The notes under the pieces: model-generated
Database searches by the model: none
Seen by the model: only the letters and a program-made list of their open reading frames with translations
What the model was told of the DNA's origin: nothing
Translations under genes and position numbers: made by a program
In this document: positions 7,768 to 15,319 of the stretch, one piece after another
How the letters are laid out: each line of letters begins with the position of its first letter
How positions within the stretch are numbered: position 1 is the first letter of the stretch
Assembly (NCBI GenBank): GCA_900547655.1
Contig: URHQ01000038.1
Coordinates: 1-19,402 of the forward strand
DNA from: an uncultured Collinsella sp.
GTDB lineage: Bacteria > Actinomycetota > Coriobacteriia > Coriobacteriales > Coriobacteriaceae
Direction: 5' to 3'
DNA: 19,402 nt

Positions 7768-9921
7768 TTACTGAACTTTGCTGGCGAACTCGAGGTATTG
7801 CATGCGCTGCAGCTTGTCGATCGTCGAGGCGTATGGGCTGTCTTCAGATTCCAAGTCGTAGCGCAGCCCGTCGGCACCAAGGTAGCCGGCGACATTGATG
7901 GTGGGCACATCTGACCTTGTTGCAAGCAGAGCCTTTTGATAGTCGGTGAGCGGGGCGCCGATCTTATTAAGGGTAATGGCTGCAACCTCGTTTGCCCCGA
8001 CGGTGTCGTAGACGTTGAGCTCGGTATTGCCGGCGATTTCATAGTTAGCCCAGACAAAATATGTCGACTGATAGATACGGAAAGCGTGGCTTGCCGTATC
8101 TTCCTGAGGGTACAGCTCGTCGTTGAGGGTCGTTGCGGCGCTCGGCTGATGGTCGCCAAAAAAGACAAGGACAACCGGTCTGCCGATATTGCGGAGCTCG
8201 TTGATAAAGTACTCGAGGTCCCGGTCGGATGCATTGATGCAGGTGAGATAGGTGTTGAGCGCGCTATTGGCGCCCTCGCTGGCTCCCTCGACCCAATAGT
8301 TTGTCAGCTCTTCGGCGGGAACGGTGCCATAGTCGTAGCCGCCGTGATTTTGCATCGTGACGTCAAAGATGAACTGCGGGGCTTCGTCGGTTCTAAGCAG
8401 ATCGAGTATCTTGTCGTAGGTGACGTAGTCGCATACGCCGGCATGGTAATAGGACGCACCTTCGAAATCGCCGATTGAAAGAAAGTCTCCAAAGCCCAGC
8501 TGCTGATAGATTTTATCTCGATGGTAGTTGACGGGGTTTTGCGGGTGCATAGCGGTAGCGGTATACCCAAGCTCTTTAAGGTCCTTTGCCAGGCTGTTTA
8601 CGCCATTCATCTGATACAGCTGATAGGGGATTTTGCCCAATCCGACAAATGCCGTTGTCGCTCCGGTTAAAAATTCGAATTCGGAGTTCGCCGTTCCGCC
8701 ACCGGCGACCGAAGCGAGCATGGTGCCGCGAACAAGTGTGTCGGGAAGCGAGTTGTAGAATGCGGGGCCGGTGTACCCGGCCGCCTGGAGCTGCTCAAAG
8801 CACGAAAGGTCGCTAAAACTCTCGTTCATGACGGCAACAATCGTCGGCTTGATTTCATTGAACTGGGCAACGGCCGCCGCGCGCTGCTCGCTCGAGCCAT
8901 ACGTGCTGTCGTAGGTGGCGGCGAGCTCCTGCTCGATGCTCTGCGCCTCATCGGGCGTATAGTCTTCGGGCTTCTCAATGGGCAACTCGTTGACCATTTC
9001 GGTGAACGAAGTGATAAAACCCTGAGACGCATACGTGGTGATGGGCTGCCAACGGTCAAATCCAAAATTCAGCGCCTGCTCCAAGTCGATGCTGGAAAAG
9101 CCCGAGAGCCCCACAACGGTCACTAGCAGAAAAGCGCAGAGGTTAGCGGCGATTGCGGGGAACACATGGGTGGGCGTACGGAGCTTTCTCGGTCGGATAA
9201 GCGAAAGAAGCCCCAGGGAAATCTCCAGCAGGGCTAGAGAGGTTACGATTCCGGCGGTAAAGGTAAACTCGTATCCCTCGCTCACTTCCATTGCGGTGCC
9301 AAGGGCCAAGATATCGCTTGGCAGGATGGCCTCACCTTTAAACGTTATGACGAAGTGCTCGGCAATGCCAAGGATGCAACAGGCGACGGGCACGAGGGCC
9401 ATGACGCCTCCATGACGCTGTCCCAGCAAATAAAGGGAGAGCAGAACCGTCGCGAGCAGCCCGACGGAAAACCCGAATGAGTTGGCGGGAATGCGATAGA
9501 ACGTTTCGTTACAGGCAATTTCGAGTGAAACGAACGAGAGCGCTGAAACAGCGGCGATGACAAGGATGTCACGGCAAATACAGGCAACCGTTCCCGTCGC
9601 AAGATCGGTTTGGTCGATAAGTCCCGAAACCAAGGGTTCGACAAGAAGTATGACGGCGGCAGCACCGAGCGCCGAATAAGAAAGGAGCCATAGGGAACTG
9701 TCCTCATTTACGAGCAATTGATTCGTAATCCATGCAGCTACCACGCCGAGCGGGATGAGGAGCGTCGCGCACCAAAAGACGCGGGCAATGGGCGGCTTTT
9801 CATTGTGTTTGATTGAAAAATACACGCGCACGACGACGATGGCCACGATAAGGACGGCGATGAATATGGGCAGATTGGCCATGTCGCTCGAAGTGATTTC
9901 AAGGGGGATATCTTCGGTCAT
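7768..9921 (-). CDS. LTA synthase-like membrane sulfatase (phosphoglycerol transferase family)
   Basis: This is a 717-residue membrane enzyme of the LtaS-type sulfatase superfamily. These enzymes transfer phosphoglycerol-type head groups to envelope glycopolymers on the outer face of the membrane. The first 275 residues hold about seven or eight hydrophobic helices (for example 17-35, 78-96, 115-134, 149-167, 221-243 and 255-275). The extracellular catalytic domain has the metal ligand E367 in NESFSD, the nucleophilic threonine T410 in GGGTANSEFE, H526 in QNHGGY, and D590/H591 in FFGDHQPS. These correspond to E255, T300, D475 and H476 of S. aureus LtaS. The ATG at 9921 is supported by AGAGGAA (9927-9933); the open frame continues upstream without a ribosome binding site. 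The gene appears monocistronic. No glycolipid-anchor gene lies beside it, so the exact polymer is unknown. Confidence 0.88.
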   Translation of the reverse strand: MTEDIPLEITSSDMANLPIFIAVLIVAIVVVRVYFSIKHNEKPPIARVFWCATLLIPLGVVAAWITNQLLVNEDSSLWLLSYSALGAAAVILLVEPLVSGLIDQTDLATGTVACICRDILVIAAVSALSFVSLEIACNETFYRIPANSFGFSVGLLATVLLSLYLLGQRHGGVMALVPVACCILGIAEHFVITFKGEAILPSDILALGTAMEVSEGYEFTFTAGIVTSLALLEISLGLLSLIRPRKLRTPTHVFPAIAANLCAFLLVTVVGLSGFSSIDLEQALNFGFDRWQPITTYASQGFITSFTEMVNELPIEKPEDYTPDEAQSIEQELAATYDSTYGSSEQRAAAVAQFNEIKPTIVAVMNESFSDLSCFEQLQAAGYTGPAFYNSLPDTLVRGTMLASVAGGGTANSEFEFLTGATTAFVGLGKIPYQLYQMNGVNSLAKDLKELGYTATAMHPQNPVNYHRDKIYQQLGFGDFLSIGDFEGASYYHAGVCDYVTYDKILDLLRTDEAPQFIFDVTMQNHGGYDYGTVPAEELTNYWVEGASEGANSALNTYLTCINASDRDLEYFINELRNIGRPVVLVFFGDHQPSAATTLNDELYPQEDTASHAFRIYQSTYFVWANYEIAGNTELNVYDTVGANEVAAITLNKIGAPLTDYQKALLATRSDVPTINVAGYLGADGLRYDLESEDSPYASTIDKLQRMQYLEFASKVQ

Positions 9922-9933
9922 GGACGTTCCTCT

Positions 9934-9971
9934 GTTACAGCAAATTAAGTTCAGTATTAGATTACTGTAAC
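9934..9971. repeat. Long-spaced inverted repeat upstream of the LTA synthase-like gene
   Basis: GTTACAG (9934-9940) and CTGTAAC (9965-9971) form a perfect 7-bp inverted repeat. The half-site centres are 31 bp apart, close to three helical turns. It starts right next to the ribosome binding site of the minus-strand gene and encloses an AT-rich stretch that includes TAATAC. It could be a pair of operator half-sites or an RNA stem. Confidence 0.5.
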
Positions 9972-10039
9972 CTTTCCACGGCATTTCGAGAAACAAAGCG
10001 CCCGATACGCAAAGCTAAAGGTCTGCGAATCTTGTATTA

Positions 10040-10071
10040 CGAACATCTGTGCGCGTCGAGTGCGCTAAACT
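10040..10071. promoter_or_regulatory. SOS (LexA) box and -10 region of uvrA
   Basis: CGAAC-ATCT-GTGCG at 10040-10053 matches the Gram-positive/actinobacterial LexA operator CGAAC-N4-GTTCG at 9 of 10 fixed positions. A -10-like TAAACT at 10066-10071 follows, so a bound repressor would cover the -35 region. uvrA is a classical SOS gene, which supports the call. No lexA gene is in the window. Confidence 0.62.
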
Positions 10072-10114
10072 CATCGGCAGTATGATTCGATGCAATAGGA
10101 GGCAAGGAGCTTCC

Positions 10115-12994
10115 ATGTCTGATTCTTCTATCGTTATTCGCGGCGCTCGTGAGCACAACCTCCGTGATATCGATGTTTCCATTCCGCGTGACCAACTCGT
10201 GGTCATTACCGGTCTTTCTGGCTCGGGCAAGAGTTCGCTGGCATTTGACACTATCTATGCCGAGGGCCAGCGTCGATACGTCGAGAGTCTTTCGAGCTAT
10301 GCGCGCCAGTTCTTGGGCCAGATGGACAAACCCGACTTGGATTCAATCGACGGCCTTTCGCCGGCGGTGTCGATCGACCAAAAGACGACGTCTAAAAACC
10401 CTCGCTCGACGGTTGGCACCGTAACCGAGATTTATGACTATCTGCGCCTGCTGTTCGCCCGTGTGGGCACCCCGCACTGTCCCGAATGCGGCCGCGTCAT
10501 TGAGCGTCAGACGACCGACCAGGTTGCCGACAAGGTCTTGGCGGCGGGGGAGGGCCGTCGCGCGTTTGTGCTGGCACCGGTGGTGCGCGGGCGAAAAGGC
10601 GAGTACACCAAACTGTTTGAGGACCTTCGCGCCGAGGGCTTTAGCCGCGTGCGTGTCGACGGTGAAGTGCGCTCGCTCGACGATCCGATCGATCTGGACA
10701 AGAAGTTCAAGCACGATATCGAGGTCGTGGTCGATCGCATCGTGATCCGTGAGAACTCTCTGGGCCGTATCGCCGAGTCTGTTGAGCAGGCGACCGCGCT
10801 GGCTCACGGCAATGTAAACGTGTACATGCTGCCCGATCGTGATGCTCCCGAGGGGACCGAGGGCGAGCTGCTGGAGTATTCGTTGGCCTTGGCGTGCCCG
10901 GAGCATGGTCACTCCATTGACGATCTTCAGCCGCGTGATTTTTCGTTCAACGCTCCCTATGGCGCATGTCCTGAGTGCGACGGCCTGGGCTTTAAGAAAA
11001 CCGTTGATGCCGAGGCGCTGATCGAGGACCCCTCGAAGTCCATTGCCGACGGAGTCTTTGGTAGCCTGTTTGGCAATTCGAACTACTATCCGCAGATTTT
11101 TGCTGCGGTCTGCAAACACTTTAAGGTGAGCACCGATACGCCGTGGGAGGACTTGCCCCCTCGCGTGCGTCGTGCATTCTTGGATGGCCTGGGCGATACG
11201 AAGATCTCGGTCGACTACCAAAAGCTCGACGGACGTCGCAGCCAGTGGGATACCAAGTTTTCGGGCGTTCGCAACATCCTGTACGAACGCTATACCGAGA
11301 CGACGAACGAGAACACCAAGGCGCGCTTGGAGAAGTACATTCGCGAGGAACCGTGCTCGAGCTGCCACGGCGCTCGTTTGCGCCCTGAGATGCTCGCCGT
11401 CACCGTGGGCGGCAAGTCCATTTACGAGGTTTGTTGCCTGTCGTGCCGCGAGTCGCTCGAGTTTTTTGAGGGCCTGGAACTCACCGAGCGCCAACAGTTT
11501 ATCGGCGGCCGTATCGTCAAGGAAATCCTGGAGCGCTTGCGTTTTCTGGTCGATGTTGGACTCGACTATCTGACGCTCGATCGTGCCTCGGCGACGCTTT
11601 CTGGTGGCGAGGCACAGCGTATTCGCCTGGCAACGCAGATCGGCGCGGGTCTCATGGGCGTGCTCTATATTCTGGACGAGCCCTCGATCGGTCTTCATCA
11701 GCGTGACAACGAGCGCCTGATCAAGACGCTCGAGCGCCTGCGCGATATCGGCAATACCGTTATCGTCGTCGAACACGACGAGGATACAATCCGTGCCGCC
11801 GATTACGTGATCGACATGGGGCCCGGCGCCGGCGTCAACGGCGGACACGTAGTCGCGGCGGGAACGCCTGCCGATATCATGGCGTGTCCTGAGTCGATGA
11901 CGGGCGCTTATCTGACCGGCAAACGAATGATCCGGGTGCCTGATGAACGGCGCAAGCCCGGTCGCGGCTGCCTTAAAATTACGGGCGCTCGAGCCAACAA
12001 CCTCAAAAACGTTACTGCCAAGATCGAGTTTGGTACGCTTACGGTTGTTACCGGCGTGTCGGGATCGGGCAAGAGCTCCCTGGTTACCGACACCATTGCG
12101 CCTGCCCTTACGAATGCCATTCACCGCTCGACGCGCCCCGTGGGTCCGTATAAGAAAATCGAGGGCATCGAGTGTATCGATAAGGTTATCGATATCGACC
12201 AGTCGCCGATTGGCCGCACGCCGCGTTCCAACCCTGCTACCTATATCGGCCTGTGGGATGATCTTCGTGCGCTGTTTGCGAGTACGCCGGAGTCGAAGGC
12301 GCGCGGCTACTCGCCGGGTCGTTTCTCCTTTAATGTGAGTGGCGGGCGCTGTGAGGCGTGCAAGGGCGACGGGCAGATCAAGATCGAGATGCACTTCCTT
12401 CCCGATATCTACGTTCCCTGCGAAGTTTGCGGCGGTAAACGCTACAACCGCGAGACACTCGAGGTCACCTACCGTGGCAAGACCATCTCGGACGTGCTCG
12501 ACATGAGCGTCACCGAGGCGCTGGCCTTCTTTGGGAATATCCCGCAGATTAAGCGCAAGCTCCAGACGCTGTACGATGTAGGCTTAGGCTACGTGAGCCT
12601 GGGCCAGCCCGCCACGACGCTCTCGGGCGGCGAGGCGCAGCGTGTGAAGCTCGCCAAGGAGCTTCATCGACGCCAGACGGGCAAGACGTTCTATATTTTG
12701 GACGAGCCGACGACCGGTCTTCATTTTGAGGACGTCCGCCAGCTGCTCGATGTGCTGCAGCGCTTGGTCGATGCGGGCAACACGGTGCTGGTGATTGAGC
12801 ACAACCTTGATGTCATCAAGGTTGCCGACCGCCTGATCGATATGGGTCCCGAGGGCGGTAACGGCGGCGGAACCGTCGTGGTTTCGGGCACACCGGAGCA
12901 GGTTGCGGACTGTCCGCAGAGTTATACGGGCAAGTTTTTGGCGCCGTTGCTCAGGCGTGACCGGGAGCGTCAGGCTCAACTTGATGCTCAATAA
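10115..12994 (+). CDS. uvrA: Excinuclease ABC subunit A (UvrA)
   Basis: UvrA is the damage-sensing ABC ATPase dimer of nucleotide excision repair, which finds distorted DNA and loads UvrB. It has 959 residues. The first Walker A, GLSGSGKS, is at 33-40. A zinc-binding CPEC is at 122-125 (with C261, C285 and C288 in the second cysteine group). CSSC lies near 413 and the first signature LSGGEAQR near 494. The second Walker A GVSGSGKS is near 646. The essential C-terminal zinc finger (CEAC ... CEVC) spans about 745-771, and the second signature lies near 835. All ATPase and zinc motifs look intact. The ATG at 10115 has AAGGAG at 10104-10109, with AGGAGG just upstream; earlier in-frame starts would fall within the promoter. 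A near-consensus SOS box precedes the gene. Confidence 0.97.
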   Translation: MSDSSIVIRGAREHNLRDIDVSIPRDQLVVITGLSGSGKSSLAFDTIYAEGQRRYVESLSSYARQFLGQMDKPDLDSIDGLSPAVSIDQKTTSKNPRSTVGTVTEIYDYLRLLFARVGTPHCPECGRVIERQTTDQVADKVLAAGEGRRAFVLAPVVRGRKGEYTKLFEDLRAEGFSRVRVDGEVRSLDDPIDLDKKFKHDIEVVVDRIVIRENSLGRIAESVEQATALAHGNVNVYMLPDRDAPEGTEGELLEYSLALACPEHGHSIDDLQPRDFSFNAPYGACPECDGLGFKKTVDAEALIEDPSKSIADGVFGSLFGNSNYYPQIFAAVCKHFKVSTDTPWEDLPPRVRRAFLDGLGDTKISVDYQKLDGRRSQWDTKFSGVRNILYERYTETTNENTKARLEKYIREEPCSSCHGARLRPEMLAVTVGGKSIYEVCCLSCRESLEFFEGLELTERQQFIGGRIVKEILERLRFLVDVGLDYLTLDRASATLSGGEAQRIRLATQIGAGLMGVLYILDEPSIGLHQRDNERLIKTLERLRDIGNTVIVVEHDEDTIRAADYVIDMGPGAGVNGGHVVAAGTPADIMACPESMTGAYLTGKRMIRVPDERRKPGRGCLKITGARANNLKNVTAKIEFGTLTVVTGVSGSGKSSLVTDTIAPALTNAIHRSTRPVGPYKKIEGIECIDKVIDIDQSPIGRTPRSNPATYIGLWDDLRALFASTPESKARGYSPGRFSFNVSGGRCEACKGDGQIKIEMHFLPDIYVPCEVCGGKRYNRETLEVTYRGKTISDVLDMSVTEALAFFGNIPQIKRKLQTLYDVGLGYVSLGQPATTLSGGEAQRVKLAKELHRRQTGKTFYILDEPTTGLHFEDVRQLLDVLQRLVDAGNTVLVIEHNLDVIKVADRLIDMGPEGGNGGGTVVVSGTPEQVADCPQSYTGKFLAPLLRRDRERQAQLDAQ

Positions 12995-13014
12995 ATAGGC
13001 GATTCAGTTTATGG

Positions 13015-13050
13015 GCGCCATCGACTCCTTGTGATTCGATGGCGCTTGCT
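13015..13050 (+). terminator. Hairpin after uvrA, probable weak terminator
   Basis: A perfect 10-bp stem, GCGCCATCGA (13015-13024) with TCGATGGCGC (13036-13045), has an 11-nt loop and is followed by TTGCTG. The T-tract is poor, so termination may be partial and ybaK-murJ-uvrC may receive some transcripts from the SOS-regulated uvrA promoter. Confidence 0.5.
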
Positions 13051-13058
13051 GTGCCGAA

Positions 13059-13089
13059 GTGACGTATGCAGCCGAATTGGACATATACT
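13059..13089 (+). promoter_or_regulatory. Candidate promoter for ybaK-murJ-uvrC
   Basis: TATACT at 13084-13089 is a good -10 box. GTGACG at 13059-13064 is a weak -35 at 19-nt spacing. It lies between the uvrA hairpin and the ybaK ribosome binding site. Confidence 0.35.
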
Positions 13090-13126
13090 TAATCCTTGCG
13101 TCCGAATGCGAGGGAAAGGATATGTC

Positions 13127-13627
13127 ATGGCAAAGGCTGTAAAGACGCCAAAAACCAATGCGATGCGCGAGCTGGAAAGTGCCGGCATTTCCTATGTTCT
13201 ACATACGTACGAAGACGATGGTGATGAGTCGGTGGGCCTGGGGGTCGCGATTTCGGAGCAGCTTGGCGAGGAGCCCGGTCAAGGATTTAAGACTTTGGTC
13301 TGCGTGACGCCGTCCAACGACTATGTCGTGTGCTGCATCCCTGTTGCCGACGAGCTCGATCTAAAGTCCGCCGCGCGTGCCGCGGGGGAGAAGTCCTTGG
13401 CCATGATGCATGTGAAGGATTTGCTTGCGGCGACTGGCTACGTTCGCGGCGGCTGCAGCCCGGTCGGTATGAAAAAACGCTACCGGACGCTCATTGATGA
13501 GACGTGTGTCCTTTGGGATACCATTTTTATTTCGGGAGGCAAGCGTGGTTATCAGCTCGAGCTTGCACCCGATGATTTAATTGCATTTTGCGGGGCGACG
13601 GTTGCCGCGATTACGAGAGAGGACTGA
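13127..13627 (+). CDS. ybaK: YbaK/EbsC-type aminoacyl-tRNA deacylase (Cys-tRNA(Pro) deacylase)
   Basis: This is a 166-residue protein of the YbaK/ProX trans-editing family. These enzymes hydrolyse mischarged tRNAs, chiefly Cys-tRNA(Pro). The core shows the FKTLVC segment with the conserved lysine K55. The substrate-pocket motif GYVRGGCSPVG is at 104-114 and the terminal ISGGKRGYQLELAPDDL at 135-151. Length is normal for YbaK. The ATG at 13127 is supported by GAAAGGA at 13114-13120; an in-frame ATG at 13106 has no ribosome binding site. The gene ends 3 nt before murJ, so the two are surely co-transcribed. Exact tRNA specificity cannot be read from the sequence. Confidence 0.9.
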   Translation: MAKAVKTPKTNAMRELESAGISYVLHTYEDDGDESVGLGVAISEQLGEEPGQGFKTLVCVTPSNDYVVCCIPVADELDLKSAARAAGEKSLAMMHVKDLLAATGYVRGGCSPVGMKKRYRTLIDETCVLWDTIFISGGKRGYQLELAPDDLIAFCGATVAAITRED

Positions 13628-13630
13628 GCG

Positions 13631-15313
13631 ATGCCGCAGGAAGAATTGAAATGCGGAGCTCATTTTGCAAAAGAATCTGCGCCTCAGACGCCCTCATCCG
13701 AAGCTTCTTCGTCGCGAGATGACACTGACGACATGGGCTCGTCGGACTACTCCACGGTTGGTCGTTCCGCCGGGCTTATGACCATACTGACCATCGTGTC
13801 TCGCGTTACCGGTTTTATCCGAACGTGGGCAATGGCGGCCGCTATCGGCATGTCGCTACTCTCGTCCTCCTATCAGGTCGCCAACAACCTGCCCAATATG
13901 CTCTACGAACTCGTGATGGGTGGCATGCTCGTGACGGCGTTTTTGCCCGTGTACATGGGCGTGAGGCGTGAGCAGGGTCGCGAGGCCTCGAACGAGTACG
14001 TGGGCAACCTGCTCGGCATTCTGCTTTTGGTGCTGGGTGGCATTTCGTTGCTGGGGACCGTGTTCGCCCCGGGCTTTATCTGGACGCAATCGTTCCTTTC
14101 GGGTGACGGCGGCAGCATGGATACCGCTGCGTTCATGTTCCGTTTCTTTGCCATCCAGATTCTGTTTTATGGTTTGGGCTCGGTGTTCTCGGGCGTTCTC
14201 AACGCACACCGCGACTACTTCTGGTCGACGTTTGCCCCGGTCCTCAACAATGTGATCGTCATTGCGAGCTTTATGGGTTTTGCGCCCGTGTCCGCACAGT
14301 TTGGCGAACGTGCCGGCATCATCTTGATTGCGGCCGGTACGACCCTCGGTGTCTTTATTCAGATGGCATGTCAGATCCCCGCGCTTGGCAAGCACGGCGT
14401 GCATCCCCATATCCATATCGACTTTAAGGACCCCGCGCTGCGCCAGACGATTGCGCTCGGTATCCCGACGCTGCTCGCCACGGTGTGCATGTTTGTCTCG
14501 ACTTCTATCACCAACGCTGCCGCGCTGGTGGTCCAGCCCGAGACCGGTCCTTCCGTCATCGCCTATGCGCGCCTGTGGTACACGCTGCCCTATGCGCTGA
14601 TTGCCGCCTCGCTTTCGACGGCGCTCTATACCGAGCTCTCTCACGACGCACAGGAGAAGGATTACGACAGCGTTCGCACGGGCATTTCGCGTGGCGTCGC
14701 CCAAATGCTGTTCTTCCTGATTCCGTTCGCGCTGTACCTGATTGTCTTCGCGCGTCCGCTCAACATGATCTACTGTGCTGGCAAGTTTGATGAGTCCGGC
14801 GTGGCGCTGGTGTCCGAGTTCCTTGTCTACCTGGCGTTCTCGCTGCCGCTCTACGGCGTGGTCGTGTTGATGCAGAAGAGCTTCTCTGCCTTGCTCGACA
14901 TGAAGCCCTATAGCCGCTATTGCCTGTATTCCGCCATCGGCCAGGCCGGCTCGGTTCTGCTGTTTGGCGTTGTGCTGGGCTTCGGTATGCCGGCAATCGC
15001 GCTTTCGTATGTCGTCGACTACGTGATCTTGGTCGGTTGTTCGCTGTGGTGGCTGCGTCGTCGTCTGCGTGGTCTTCAGGTCAAATCTATCCTGCATGGC
15101 GGTTTCTTTGGCCTTTTGCTCGGTGGCCTGGGTGCTGCCGCAGGCGCCGGCGTCATGTGGGCGCTTGAGCACTTTGTCGGGGCACTTGGCGGCTCGATTC
15201 TGATTACTCTTGGCTACGTTTGCGTTGCGGGTGTCGTCTCGCTTGCTGTTACCTTTGGCCTTGCCGTCGTCCTTAAGATGCCCGAGGTCTCGGCGCTGCT
15301 TCGTCGCAAGTAG
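13631..15313 (+). CDS. murJ: Lipid II flippase MurJ (MviN family)
   Basis: This is a 560-residue polytopic membrane protein of the MOP exporter superfamily. It flips the peptidoglycan precursor lipid II across the cytoplasmic membrane. The first 45 or so residues are hydrophilic and serine-rich, predicted cytoplasmic. They are followed by the conserved MurJ opening SRVTGFIRTWAMA (57-69) and NNLPNMLYELVMGGML (85-100). The remainder consists of alternating hydrophobic segments consistent with about 14 helices. It lacks the C-terminal pseudokinase and extracellular domains of mycobacterial MurJ. The ATG at 13631 has AGAGAGGA (13616-13623) upstream, inside the end of ybaK. An internal ATG at 13733 would remove the tail but has no ribosome binding site. 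Six bases separate its stop from the preferred uvrC start. Confidence 0.93.
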   Translation: MPQEELKCGAHFAKESAPQTPSSEASSSRDDTDDMGSSDYSTVGRSAGLMTILTIVSRVTGFIRTWAMAAAIGMSLLSSSYQVANNLPNMLYELVMGGMLVTAFLPVYMGVRREQGREASNEYVGNLLGILLLVLGGISLLGTVFAPGFIWTQSFLSGDGGSMDTAAFMFRFFAIQILFYGLGSVFSGVLNAHRDYFWSTFAPVLNNVIVIASFMGFAPVSAQFGERAGIILIAAGTTLGVFIQMACQIPALGKHGVHPHIHIDFKDPALRQTIALGIPTLLATVCMFVSTSITNAAALVVQPETGPSVIAYARLWYTLPYALIAASLSTALYTELSHDAQEKDYDSVRTGISRGVAQMLFFLIPFALYLIVFARPLNMIYCAGKFDESGVALVSEFLVYLAFSLPLYGVVVLMQKSFSALLDMKPYSRYCLYSAIGQAGSVLLFGVVLGFGMPAIALSYVVDYVILVGCSLWWLRRRLRGLQVKSILHGGFFGLLLGGLGAAAGAGVMWALEHFVGALGGSILITLGYVCVAGVVSLAVTFGLAVVLKMPEVSALLRRK

Positions 15314-15319
15314 GTGCGT

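Noticed and set aside
10343..12394. Open reading frame of 683 codons antisense to uvrA
   Set aside because: It has the same codon-register effect as above, and uvrA itself is complete with all motifs.
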